DNA of 64,000 bases from Lysinibacillus agricola (GTDB lineage: Bacteria; Bacillota; Bacilli; Bacillales_A; Planococcaceae). The DNA is taken from positions 1,057,501 to 1,121,500 of the forward strand of contig NZ_CP067341.1 of NCBI RefSeq assembly GCF_016638705.1. The letters are read 5' to 3'. Under the pieces are notes generated by a model. It was not told the DNA's origin and ran no database searches. It saw only the letters and a list, made by a program, of their open reading frames with translations. Each line of letters starts with the position of its first letter. Position 1 is the first letter of the stretch. Positions 55,944 through 63,890 of this stretch are shown in pieces. The translations under genes and the position numbers were made by a program.

Positions 55944-55990
55944 TGTAGCTTCTAGACTTGAAGAACGGTGAATAGAAAGGATGGGTACAC

Positions 55991-57325
55991 ATGGCATTTG
56001 AATTCAGATTACCGGATATTGGCGAGGGTATTCACGAAGGAGAAATCGTGAAATGGTTCGTTAAAGCTGGGGATACAGTAAAAGAAGACGATATTCTTTG
56101 TGAAGTACAAAACGATAAAGCAGTGGTAGAAATCCCTTCTCCAGTTGAAGGGACAGTAGAGGAAGTCTTAGTAGGAGAAGGCACAGTAGCAGTTGTTGGT
56201 GATGTCTTAATCCGCTTTGATGCACCTGGCTATGAAGACTTAAAGCTAAAAGGTGATGACCATGCTGAAGCGAAAACAGAGGCTCAAGTTCAAGCGACAG
56301 CTGAATCTGGTAAGGAAGTAGCAAAGGCACCTGTTGAAGATGAGCAGGCTCCAGAGAAAACTCCTGAAAAGACTGAAGTTGTAGCTGAAGAGAATAAGCG
56401 TGTCATTGCAATGCCTTCAGTACGTAAATTTGCACGAGACAATGATGTTAATATTCGTGAAGTTAAAGGTACAGGCAAAAATGGTCGTATTTTAAAACAA
56501 GATATTGAGAATTTCCTAAACGGTGGAGGCACTGTTGAGGCTGAAGCGGCACAAGTTGCTAATGAAGAAGCTGTTCAACAAGAAACAACTGCACAAGCAA
56601 CACCAGTAGTCCTTGAAGGGGAATTCCCAGAAACACGTGAGAAAATGTCTGGCATTCGAAAAGCGATTGCAAAAGCAATGGTTCACTCGAAACAAACGGC
56701 TCCTCATGTTACACTAATGGATGAAGTCGATGTAACTGCTCTTGTAGCACATCGCAAAAAATTCAAAGATATCGCTGCTGAAAAAGGTGTTAAATTAACG
56801 TACTTACCTTACGTAGTTAAAGCTCTTATTTCAACTTTACGCGAATTCCCAGAATTTAACCGCTCATTAGATGATGCAATGCAAGAAATTATTCAGAAGC
56901 ATTACTACAATATTGGTATTGCAGCAGATACAGAAAAAGGCTTACTAGTACCTGTTATTAAGCACGCAGATCGTAAATCTGTTTTTGCAGTATCTAATGA
57001 AATTAATGAATTAGCGACTAAAGCGCGTGAAGGCAAGCTTGCACCACATGAAATGAAAGGCGCTTCGATGTCGATTACGAATATCGGCTCTGCAGGAGGA
57101 CAGTGGTTTACTCCGGTAATTAATCATCCTGAAGTAGCGATTTTAGGTATTGGTCGAATTTCAGAAAAACCTGTAATAAAAAATGGTGAAATTGTAGCCG
57201 CACCTGTGTTAGCATTATCATTGAGCTTTGATCATCGTATGATCGATGGAGCCACTGCGCAAAATGCTTTAAATCACTTAAAGCGTTTGTTAAGTGAACC
57301 AGAATTATTATTAATGGAGGCGTAA
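55991..57325 (+). CDS. pdhC: Dihydrolipoamide acetyltransferase E2
   Basis: A 444-residue core enzyme. One lipoyl domain (residues 1-78, lipoyl lysine in [11 protein letters not shown]), a flexible linker rich in A, E, K, a peripheral-subunit-binding domain at about 136-170 ([18 protein letters not shown]) and the catalytic domain from about 212 with DHRMIDGA. It transfers acetyl to CoA. It lies 47 bases after pdhB with GAAAGG upstream. The single lipoyl domain is the Gram-positive form. Confidence 0.97.
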   Translation: MAFEFRLPDIGEGIHEGEIVKWFVKAGDTVKEDDILCEVQNDKAVVEIPSPVEGTVEEVLVGEGTVAVVGDVLIRFDAPGYEDLKLKGDDHAEAKTEAQVQATAESGKEVAKAPVEDEQAPEKTPEKTEVVAEENKRVIAMPSVRKFARDNDVNIREVKGTGKNGRILKQDIENFLNGGGTVEAEAAQVANEEAVQQETTAQATPVVLEGEFPETREKMSGIRKAIAKAMVHSKQTAPHVTLMDEVDVTALVAHRKKFKDIAAEKGVKLTYLPYVVKALISTLREFPEFNRSLDDAMQEIIQKHYYNIGIAADTEKGLLVPVIKHADRKSVFAVSNEINELATKAREGKLAPHEMKGASMSITNIGSAGGQWFTPVINHPEVAILGIGRISEKPVIKNGEIVAAPVLALSLSFDHRMIDGATAQNALNHLKRLLSEPELLLMEA

Positions 57326-57330
57326 CAAAA

Positions 57331-58746
57331 ATGGTAGTAGGAGATTTTCCAATCGAAACAGATACTCTTGTCATTGGTTCAGGTCCTGGAGGATATGTAG
57401 CAGCAATCCGTGCAGCTCAAACTGGCCAAAAAGTAACAATCGTTGAAAAAAATGTACTTGGTGGTGTGTGCTTAAACGTAGGTTGTATCCCATCAAAAGC
57501 ATTAATTTCAGTAGGTCACCGTTTTGAGCATGCTAAACATTCAGATGACATGGGTATCATCGCTTCTGATGTGAAATTAGACTTCTCAAAAGCACAAGCA
57601 TTTAAAGACAGCGTTGTTAAAAAATTAACTGGCGGTGTTGAAGGCCTACTTAAAGGTAACAAAGTTGAAATTGTACAAGGTGAAGCTTATTTCGTTGACG
57701 CTAATTCAGTGCGTATCATCAATGGTGAATCTGCTCAAACTTACACATTTAACAATGTAATTATCGCAACAGGTTCTCGCCCAGTTGAAATTCCAACATT
57801 TAAATTCTCTGATCGCGTACTAAACTCTACTGGCGCACTTTCTTTACAAGAAGTACCTGGTAAATTAGTCGTTATCGGTGGAGGCTATATTGGTACAGAG
57901 TTAGGCTCAGCTTATGCTAATCTTGGCTCACAAGTAACAATTATCGAAGGCGGCAAAGATATCTTAGCTGGCTTCGAAAAACAAATGACACAAATCGTGA
58001 AAAAAGGCCTTAAAAAGAAAGGCGTTGAAATGGAAGTAAACGCATCTGCAAAAGGCGTTGAAGAAACAGAAAACGGCGTGGTAGTAACATATGAAGTTGG
58101 CGGAGAAGAGAAAAAAGTTGAAGCTGACTATGTATTAGTAACTGTAGGTCGTCGTCCAAATACAGATGAAATGGGCCTTGCTGAAATCGGTATTGAATTC
58201 GGTGAACGCGGTCTTATCAATGTCGACAAACAATGTCGTACAAATATTCCAAACATCTATGCAATTGGTGATATTGTAGCAGGTCCTCAGCTTGCTCATA
58301 AAGCATCTTACGAAGGTAAAGTTGCTGCTGAAGCAATTGCTGGTGAAAAATCAATCGTTGATTATTTAGCTATTCCTGCTGTATGCTTCACAGATCCAGA
58401 AATGGCAACAGTTGGTTATAACGAAGATGAAGCGAAAGCTGAAGGCATTGAATACACTGCAGCGAAATTCCCATTCGCAGCAAATGGTCGTGCACTTGCA
58501 TTAAACCAAACAGAAGGTTTCGTGAAGCTTGTTGCGCGTAAAGAAGATGGCTTATTAATCGGTGCTCAAATCGTAGGTGCTGGTGCATCAGATATGATTG
58601 CTGAAATGGGCTTAGCAATTGAAGGCGGCATGACTGCTGAAGATATTGCTTTAACAATCCATGCTCACCCAACATTAGGTGAAATTACAATGGAAGCTGC
58701 TGAAGTATTACTTGGCAACCCAATCCATATTGTAACGAAAAAATAA
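57331..58746 (+). CDS. pdhD: Dihydrolipoamide dehydrogenase E3
   Basis: A 471-residue flavoprotein disulfide reductase. FAD motif [10 protein letters not shown] at about residues 17-26, redox disulfide [13 protein letters not shown] at about 44-56, NAD motif [10 protein letters not shown] at about 185, and the catalytic pair in HAHPTLGEI at the C-terminus. It reoxidises dihydrolipoamide, reducing NAD. TGGAGGCG precedes the ATG, 5 bases after pdhC. It serves other lipoyl complexes as well. Confidence 0.97.
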   Translation: MVVGDFPIETDTLVIGSGPGGYVAAIRAAQTGQKVTIVEKNVLGGVCLNVGCIPSKALISVGHRFEHAKHSDDMGIIASDVKLDFSKAQAFKDSVVKKLTGGVEGLLKGNKVEIVQGEAYFVDANSVRIINGESAQTYTFNNVIIATGSRPVEIPTFKFSDRVLNSTGALSLQEVPGKLVVIGGGYIGTELGSAYANLGSQVTIIEGGKDILAGFEKQMTQIVKKGLKKKGVEMEVNASAKGVEETENGVVVTYEVGGEEKKVEADYVLVTVGRRPNTDEMGLAEIGIEFGERGLINVDKQCRTNIPNIYAIGDIVAGPQLAHKASYEGKVAAEAIAGEKSIVDYLAIPAVCFTDPEMATVGYNEDEAKAEGIEYTAAKFPFAANGRALALNQTEGFVKLVARKEDGLLIGAQIVGAGASDMIAEMGLAIEGGMTAEDIALTIHAHPTLGEITMEAAEVLLGNPIHIVTKK

Positions 58747-58759
58747 TAGAGTTAATTGG

Positions 58760-58796
58760 AACGGCTATAAAGCATTTGCTTTGTAGCCGTTTTTTG
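58760..58796 (+). terminator. Terminator of the pdh operon
   Basis: AACGGCTA pairs with TAGCCGTT, extended by TAAAGCA/GCTTTG inside, followed by TTTTTTG. Confidence 0.92.
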
Positions 58797-58974
58797 TATA
58801 TTACTTGTAATTTTGATAAAGTAACTATATCGAATGAATATTCAAAAAATATAGTTCGAAGTGATGGATAGACCTAGCAAATTGAAAGATAGATTTTAGA
58901 AATTGATGGCTAGATGTTCAAAAGTAACGATGCCTGCCGAACAAGAGAAGTTGAAAAAAACCGGGGGTGATAAA

Positions 58975-59757
58975 ATGGAACTAGGATTACAGGGGAAAGT
59001 AGCAGTTATTACAGGTTCAAGTAAGGGAATTGGTTATTACACAGCGATGCAGCTTGTGAAAGAGGGGGCGAAGGTTGTACTTTGTGCTCGTGGTGAAAAA
59101 CAGCTTCAAGTGGCTGCTAGTTGTATTAAAAACGAAACGGGTGAGGACGTTTTAATTGTACCGACTGATATTACAAAGGAAAAGGATTGTAAGCGCTTAA
59201 TTGAACGAACGGTAGAACATTTTGGCCGACTTGACATCCTTATTAATAATGCAGGTACAGCTTCAGCTAATCCTTTTGAATCGGTTAGTAGTGAGCTATG
59301 GCAGGCTGATTTAGATTTAAAAGTATTTGGTGCTGTCAATTGTTCAAAATATGCTGCACCTCATATGCGTAAGGTTGGCGGCGGTGCAATTGTTAATGTG
59401 ACTGCGGTAATGGCTAAAACACCACCAGCAAATTCCCTTCCTACTACTGTAAGTCGTGCTGCAGGGCTGGCATTAACGAAAGCCATGAGCAAAGATTTAG
59501 GTAAAGATAATATTCGAGTGAATTCGGTTTGTATTGGGCTTATTCGTAGTGATCAAATAGAGAAGAAATGGAAAGAAGAAGCGGCAGAACTTTCGTGGGG
59601 GGATTATTCTCGCAAAGTAGGTCAATCGATTCCACTTGGTCGCGTAGGGGATACTCAAGAAGCGGCAAATGTCATCACATTTTTAGTATCAGATGCAGCG
59701 AGCTATGTGACAGGCACTTCTGTAAATATTGATGGCGGTTCAGGACATGCATTATAG
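58975..59757 (+). CDS. SDR-family protein without the usual catalytic Tyr-Lys
   Basis: A 260-residue short-chain dehydrogenase-like protein with intact NAD(P) motif TGSSKGIG at about residues 13-20 and NNAGTA at about 92-97. Where YxxxK is expected there is TTVSR (in NSLPTTVSRAAG), so both the Tyr and Lys are replaced. The preceding serine region is NVTAVMA. The later family parts are intact (GLIRSDQIEKKW, VNIDGGSGHAL). It could bind cofactor but act by another mechanism, or act as a non-enzyme. The ATG at 58975 follows GGGGGTGAT; the open frame further upstream is not used. It stands alone. Confidence 0.85.
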   Translation: MELGLQGKVAVITGSSKGIGYYTAMQLVKEGAKVVLCARGEKQLQVAASCIKNETGEDVLIVPTDITKEKDCKRLIERTVEHFGRLDILINNAGTASANPFESVSSELWQADLDLKVFGAVNCSKYAAPHMRKVGGGAIVNVTAVMAKTPPANSLPTTVSRAAGLALTKAMSKDLGKDNIRVNSVCIGLIRSDQIEKKWKEEAAELSWGDYSRKVGQSIPLGRVGDTQEAANVITFLVSDAASYVTGTSVNIDGGSGHAL

Positions 59758-59801
59758 AAGTAACTAAAATAGTAATATTTTTTGAGAAAAGGAATATTTA
59801 A

Positions 59802-60223
59802 GGACCATCACCAAAAGTTGTGGATGACATTTTGTTAAAACGTATACTATGTAAATAAGTTGATTGGAGTGGAGGTTGGGCGACTCCTCGGGGATCAGCG
59901 ATAGAGGAACGAAGGCTAAAACCATCACTTCCTGTGATAGCGCCTTCGTGACCAACATCGTGTTGGCCCAAGCGGCTCATCGGACGCCCCCAGGAAGTTT
60001 TGCTCTGCGCGAAAGCGAAGCGTCAGCGGCAATGTTTTATCTGTGCGAAAGCGAAGCGTCAGCAACAATGTTTTATCTGTGCGAAAGCGAAGCGACAGCA
60101 ACAATGTTTTATCTGTGCGAAAGCGAAGCGTCAGCAACAATGTTTTATCTGCGCGAAAGCGAAGCGTCAGCGGCAAAGCGCCCAGTCGGAACGGAAATCA
60201 ACCCCACGTTATGGTGATGACCC
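59802..60223 (+). repeat. Dispersed structured repeat, copy F, longest, five 36-bp units
   Basis: A 422-bp element with ends GGACCATCACCAAAAGTTGT and CCACGTTATGGTGATGACCC. Its centre has ACGAAGGC...TCAC-TTCCT-GTGA...GCCTTCGT, CCAACA-TCG-TGTTGG, then five 36-bp units at 60006, 60042, 60078, 60114 and 60150, and the right end GTCGGAACGGAAATCAACCC. Flanking octamers (ATATTTAA and AAATTTAC) agree at 6 of 8. Open frames across it follow from the 36-bp period and are not genes. Confidence 0.88.
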
Positions 60224-60289
60224 AAATTTACTGATGTCTAACAAATGAATGTAGTTCAGTTTTTAGACAACCTCTTTTTCTTATGTAAT

Positions 60290-60335
60290 GAAAGAAGGTG
60301 GTTCAAAATGTTTTTGAGCTATCTTCTTTTTCTAT
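60290..60335 (+). terminator. Long hairpin before cidA
   Basis: AAAGAAGGTGGTTCAAA (60291-60307) pairs over 17 bases, counting G-U pairs, with TTTGAGCTATCTTCTTT (60313-60329) around ATGTT, followed by TTC. An upstream segment, AACCTCTTTTTC (60269-60280), could pair with the left arm instead. It may be the end of an upstream transcript or an attenuator of cidAB. Confidence 0.6.
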
Positions 60336-60412
60336 TGTTTTCCTAAAATTATAATAGACAGAAAATTTCTGCAGATGTAGAATGAACGTAATAGGGGGTG
60401 AAATGTGGCGAA

Positions 60413-60856
60413 ATGTTGAACGAGAATTTTGCTGCGATGTTAAAGAGAGTTGTTCGTATTATTGTTCAGATTGGGGTACTCAATATTTTTTATTACATGG
60501 GCGTGGGGATTGTAACTTTATTACATGTACCTCTTCCAGGAAGTGTAATTGGATTACTATTATTAGCACTTGCACTCAATTTTAAAATAATTAAAGTAGA
60601 ATACATCCAAGATGGAGCAGGCTTTTTAATTGGTGTATTAACATTGTTCTTCATTCCTGCAACAGTAGGAGTGATTGACTATCCTGAGCTTTTGTCAACA
60701 ACGGGCCTGTTGATCATTCTAGCAGTTATAGCTAGTACATTAATCTCTATTTATGTTACGGGATTACTTAGTCAAATTATCGAGAGAAAAGAGCTGGCTA
60801 AAAAAGAATCAGAAGCTATTGTAGAGGATGGAGAGGGGGAATTAACCGTTGACTGA
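60413..60856 (+). CDS. cidA: Holin-like CidA/LrgA protein
   Basis: A 147-residue membrane protein of the CidA/LrgA family with about four helices; LPGSVIGLLLLALALNFKII at about residues 41-60 and FFIPATVGVIDY at about 80 are typical. These proteins form holin-like pores or affect murein hydrolase export and metabolite (pyruvate/acetate) transport. The ATG at 60413 is chosen with GGGGGTGA upstream at 11 bases; a GTG at 60398 is the alternative. It overlaps cidB. No LysR-type CidR lies adjacent. Confidence 0.85.
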   Translation: MLNENFAAMLKRVVRIIVQIGVLNIFYYMGVGIVTLLHVPLPGSVIGLLLLALALNFKIIKVEYIQDGAGFLIGVLTLFFIPATVGVIDYPELLSTTGLLIILAVIASTLISIYVTGLLSQIIERKELAKKESEAIVEDGEGELTVD

Positions 60857-61526
60857 AATTATTGTTATCATTGGCACCATTGTGTTGTTCATGTTATTTA
60901 CAAAACTTTATCAACGTTTCCCACATCCTTTAATGATTCCGCTAGTGACAACGACCATCGTCAGTGCAGTCATGTTAGTAGTCTTTAATATTCCATATTC
61001 TACTTATATGGAGGGGGGAGAGTGGCTTCAAAAAATGCTAGGTCCAGCAGTTGTAGCACTTGCATATCCCCTATATAACCAGCGCGCAATCATTATGAAA
61101 TATAAGTATGCTATCTTGTCAGGCATTTTTATCGCCATGATTACGGGCCTAGTGACAATATTTGTTATGCTGAAATGGATTGGTGTCAATGAAAGCTGGA
61201 TGCTGACGGCCTTGCCTAAATCATTAACGACACCTGTAGGTATGCAGGTGAGTGAGACAATTGGCGGCATTCCACCCTTAACAGCTGTGCTTGTAATGCT
61301 GGCAGGGTTTGTAGGCGCTATTATCGGACCGTTAGTCATTAAATACGGCAAAATTGACTCAGCCGTTAGTAGAGGTGTTGCAGTCGGTAGTGCTTCACAT
61401 GGCGTAGGACTTGTTAAATTAAGAGAATACGGAGAACAAGAATTATCAGTAGGCTCGTTATCTATGGGCTTAACTGCAATTATTGGCGCATTTCTATGTC
61501 CACTATTTGTTTATTTGTTTTTGTAA
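60849..61526 (+). CDS. cidB: CidB/LrgB membrane protein
   Basis: A 225-residue protein of the LrgB/CidB family with about six to seven helices. Family parts are GPAVVALAYPLYNQ at about 64-77, LPKSLTTPVGMQVSETIGG at about 123-141 and GSASHGVGLVKLRE at about 178. It works with CidA. It starts at TTG 60849, overlapping the cidA end by 8 bases, with GAGGGGGA upstream. Confidence 0.88.
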   Translation: MTEIIVIIGTIVLFMLFTKLYQRFPHPLMIPLVTTTIVSAVMLVVFNIPYSTYMEGGEWLQKMLGPAVVALAYPLYNQRAIIMKYKYAILSGIFIAMITGLVTIFVMLKWIGVNESWMLTALPKSLTTPVGMQVSETIGGIPPLTAVLVMLAGFVGAIIGPLVIKYGKIDSAVSRGVAVGSASHGVGLVKLREYGEQELSVGSLSMGLTAIIGAFLCPLFVYLFL

Positions 61527-61605
61527 AAAAAAGCTATATACAGAAAATCTTTTATTAAAAGTCAAGATATTTCTTAGAATGTATTATATGAATAGGTTTC
61601 TATTT

Positions 61606-61710
61606 GATGTCAGACATTATATAGGATAAAAAAAGAAAGGATAGATGAGCATATTAGGCATTGCTCCCTCTATCCTTTTTTGTACTACAAATTACCTCAT
61701 TTACTACAAC
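61606..61710 (+). repeat. Left inverted-repeat unit bounding the cassette-like region
   Basis: GATGTCAGACATTATATAGG at 61606-61625, then a hairpin (AAAGGATAGA...TCTATCCTTT with inner AGCA/TGCT, 61636-61678) with a T run, and ACCTCATTTACTACAAC at 61694-61710. The same two boxes occur inverted at 62947-63044 with a hairpin of different sequence between them. The hairpin may also serve as terminator of cidAB. Confidence 0.65.
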
Positions 61711-61785
61711 AAATTGATTTTTTACTAGGCTGTTTTCTCAAGGCTCTTTTCTAAAAGATTGTTGCTTCTGGTTTGTCTATCTTCT

Positions 61786-61817
61786 TCAACTAAAGCACTC
61801 CGGTAGTTCAATAAGGA
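61786..61817. repeat. Palindromic cassette repeat, copy 1
   Basis: TCAACTAAAGCACTCCGGTA then GTTCAATAAGG, lying 23 bases after the stop of the minus-strand GNAT gene. Core AACTAA-N-TAGTT. Confidence 0.6.
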
Positions 61818-61840
61818 TTACAGCTTTTTATGTACTCAAG

Positions 61841-62293
61841 TTAAAAAATGGTTGTAGTCATTATTACTCTAGATTCATTTGTTACATAGCCATTTTTTCT
61901 GAAAAACAACTCTGGTTTACCTTTGCCTCTCTCAGTTGATAAATATGCCGTATCAACGTTTTTCTGTTTAAGGATATTTTTTAAATATTTTAGTAAACTT
62001 GAACCAATCCCACTTTGTTGAGTATTAGTTAGAACACAGATTTCATTGATGTAAAAACTCTTACCATCCGCCCATTGCTCTTCATTTCCTACTAAAAAAC
62101 CAATCATTTGATTATTAGAATCAAAATATCCTATCCCTATGTAACCAGGAGTCTCACTTATATCCTTTAATCGTTTGTAAGATGTCTGATTAATCCAAGG
62201 CTCATTCCAAGGATCGGAACAAAAAACATAAGTATAAATGGTTGATGCCTCTTCTAAATCATTTTCTGATAATAAACGAACTAGATTCTCCAT
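61841..62293 (-). CDS. GNAT N-acetyltransferase
   Basis: A 150-residue acetyltransferase of the GNAT type. The acetyl-CoA loop is NTQQSGIGSSLLKYLKNIL at about residues 90-108, preceded by INEICVL; the end has RGKGKPELFFRKNGYV, where the acceptor-side tyrosine is expected. The ATG at 62293 is chosen by the AAGGGGGAA upstream. Substrate unknown. It is one of two genes in the inverted-repeat-bounded region and is followed 23 bases later by a cassette repeat. Confidence 0.85.
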   Translation of the reverse strand: MENLVRLLSENDLEEASTIYTYVFCSDPWNEPWINQTSYKRLKDISETPGYIGIGYFDSNNQMIGFLVGNEEQWADGKSFYINEICVLTNTQQSGIGSSLLKYLKNILKQKNVDTAYLSTERGKGKPELFFRKNGYVTNESRVIMTTTIF

Positions 62294-62350
62294 TAATAAT
62301 TCCCCCTTAACATAAACCCTACCACAATTTTCTACTTCCATAACAGCTTA

Positions 62351-62383
62351 TTCAACTAAATACCTCGTTAGTTCAATAAAGAA
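62351..62383. repeat. Palindromic cassette repeat, copy 2
   Basis: TTCAACTAAATACCTCGTTA then GTTCAATAAAGA. Core AACTAA-N8-TTAGTT. It lies between the two small genes, 58 bases upstream of the GNAT start. Confidence 0.6.
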
Positions 62384-62407
62384 AAAAAGAGCTGCATTAT
62401 GCAACTC
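62382..62407 (-). terminator. Terminator between the two cassette repeats
   Basis: On the minus strand GAGTTGCAT-A-ATGCAGCTC (one mismatch) is followed by seven T. It ends the transcript of the small gene at 62463. Confidence 0.8.
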
Positions 62408-62416
62408 AATGATCTT

Positions 62417-62441
62417 CAAGTAAAACACCCGTTAGTTTAAG
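62417..62441. repeat. Palindromic cassette repeat, copy 3
   Basis: CAAGTAAAACACCCGTTAGT then TTAAG. Core AAGTAA-N8-TTAGTT. It begins 21 bases after the stop of the gene at 62463. Confidence 0.55.
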
Positions 62442-62462
62442 TGTAATTTTTCACAAACTTCT

Positions 62463-62777
62463 TTATTTTAAAGTTAAATCAACAGGAACTACCTCAAGTT
62501 CATAACTCTCAATACCAAGAGAATCTAAAATGTCTCTAAAGTATTCCTCTGTTTGTTCTTTGTATTGTTTTTTTTCAATTCTAACTGTAAGGACATTTTC
62601 TTCTGGGCTTAATCCCATAGAGTGTACAGTAAATTTCTCTTGTGCAACATCAAAAATTTGACCAGAAAACATTTTTTCAATACCATTTGCAGTATCGTTC
62701 CCTTCAAATTCATCTTGTGCGATAAAGAGGATAAATCCAGTTACAACTATACATAGCCCAATAATAACCTTCTTCAA
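62463..62777 (-). CDS. Small secreted or membrane-anchored protein, unknown
   Basis: A 104-residue protein with one N-terminal helix (LKKVIIGLCIVVTGFILFIA) and an extracytoplasmic part (QEKFTVHSMGLSPEENVL, then the charged EKKQYKEQTEEYFRD). The TTG at 62777 is preferred because GGAGGTGAT lies 7 bases upstream. It has no domain I recognise. It is followed 21 bases after the stop by a cassette repeat and then a terminator. Confidence 0.6.
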   Translation of the reverse strand: MKKVIIGLCIVVTGFILFIAQDEFEGNDTANGIEKMFSGQIFDVAQEKFTVHSMGLSPEENVLTVRIEKKQYKEQTEEYFRDILDSLGIESYELEVVPVDLTLK

Positions 62778-62870
62778 AAAAATCACCTCCAACTTCTTCG
62801 TTACAGCTTCCTTATTTAGTAATATATTCCATTATAACAATTCGCTATTTACTTAAAAATTTCCTTCTAT

Positions 62871-62900
62871 AACTAAACTGCCCTGTTAGTTTAATAAAGA
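62871..62900. repeat. Palindromic cassette repeat, copy 4
   Basis: AACTAAACTGCCCTGTTAGT then TTAATAAAGA. Core AACTAA-N9-TTAGTT. It stands upstream of the unknown small gene. Confidence 0.6.
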
Positions 62901-62946
62901 AAAGGCTCTGTTAAATAACTCTGTTTTTATTCGAAATTAAAATAGT

Positions 62947-63044
62947 GTTGTAGTAAATGAGGTCATTTAGACGTCTAATATATAAAAAAAGTACACCACT
63001 ATATTCAAGTGATGTACTTAATTTATATTTAATGTCTGACATTA
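62947..63044 (-). repeat. Right inverted-repeat unit bounding the cassette-like region
   Basis: GTTGTAGTAAATGAGGT (62947-62963) is the exact reverse complement of the left inner box; a hairpin (AAGTACA-CACT.../AGTG-TGTACTT, about 62988-63020) and AATGTCTGACATT (63031-63043) complete the unit. The hairpin sequence differs from that of the left unit. Confidence 0.65.
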
Positions 63045-63118
63045 AAGCCAATCAACTACGCTTCCAATAAATAGGTACATTCACTTGTACTTAATTTTAC
63101 AGAGTATGTATATAGTTT

Positions 63119-63715
63119 TTAACTTTTTTCGATAATCAATTGAATGGTATGAGCAAGGCCATTGTGGAGTATACCTTCATTTCGCACTTGTTCACCTGTT
63201 AAAAAATGGATAATTTTATAAGGTTGACACCATTTTAGAACATTCAATGGATCATATAAAAAATCAAGCTGTTTTGGGCCACCTGAGTCATAGGGAAGTT
63301 GATAAATTGAATAAAATTCCATCATAATACGACCGCCAGATTTTACAGAATCTACAATCCTCTTAAACACTTCTTGTTGCTGTTCAGCTGGAAAATGGCC
63401 AAATACCATTATAGCAGCATCAAACATTTCTACTGGTAGTTCATCTTGGAGTAAATCAGTAAGCTTTGTATTAACTGTAACATTATGTTTTTTTGCCAGC
63501 TGATCTGTTTTCTCAAGACCGCTTTCGGCATAATCAAAGGCAGTTACTGTATGTCCCTGTAAAGCTAAAAATACAGCATTTCGACCTTCACCTTCTGCAT
63601 ATGCAGCTACATTTGGATAATCTTTCAAATAATGTACATAGTCTTCTATAAATGCATTTGGTTGCTCACCGTAAACATATTCGGCTGTTTTAAATCGTTG
63701 ATCCCATGCGTTCAT
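63119..63715 (-). CDS. Class I SAM-dependent methyltransferase (TehB-like)
   Basis: A 198-residue methyltransferase. The SAM motif I is AYAEGEGRNAVFLALQGHTV at about residues 38-57 (GEGRN), followed by AFDYAESGLEK. It is like TehB-type methyltransferases which have been linked to tellurite or thiopurine detoxification; the true substrate is unknown. GGGAGTGATGG precedes the ATG. It is outside the inverted repeat unit and not part of an obvious operon. Confidence 0.85.
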   Translation of the reverse strand: MNAWDQRFKTAEYVYGEQPNAFIEDYVHYLKDYPNVAAYAEGEGRNAVFLALQGHTVTAFDYAESGLEKTDQLAKKHNVTVNTKLTDLLQDELPVEMFDAAIMVFGHFPAEQQQEVFKRIVDSVKSGGRIMMEFYSIYQLPYDSGGPKQLDFLYDPLNVLKWCQPYKIIHFLTGEQVRNEGILHNGLAHTIQLIIEKS

Positions 63716-63890
63716 TCCATCACTCCCTTACGAAATATTGTAAGTTAAATACAATACAGAATCGAATTTTTTGCTCAGTATTCATTGAAGGCAACTATGC
63801 GTTGCGAATTTGCAGATAATAACTTCTAGAATAAAGTGTAATAATCCATTATTATTTGATCAAAATCCTATAAGTCGGAGCTGAAATTCA

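Noticed and set aside
58903..58974. N-terminal extension of the SDR at 58975
   Set aside because: The ribosome binding site GGGGGTGAT lies before 58975, and the extra residues do not match the SDR fold.
60006..60185. CRISPR array
   Set aside because: The 36-bp units are contiguous without unique spacers, and no cas genes are present.
59864..60248. Five overlapping open frames across repeat copy F
   Set aside because: Same cause; the frames encode repeats such as CAKAKRQ and match none of the protein families I know.
60382..60585. 67-codon frame over cidA
   Set aside because: It is another frame of the same DNA and encodes a Cys/Trp-rich nonsense protein.
61606..63044. Classical integron
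   Set aside because: No IntI gene, and the repeats do not match the attC core GTTRRRY/RYYYAAC well; hence only called cassette-like.
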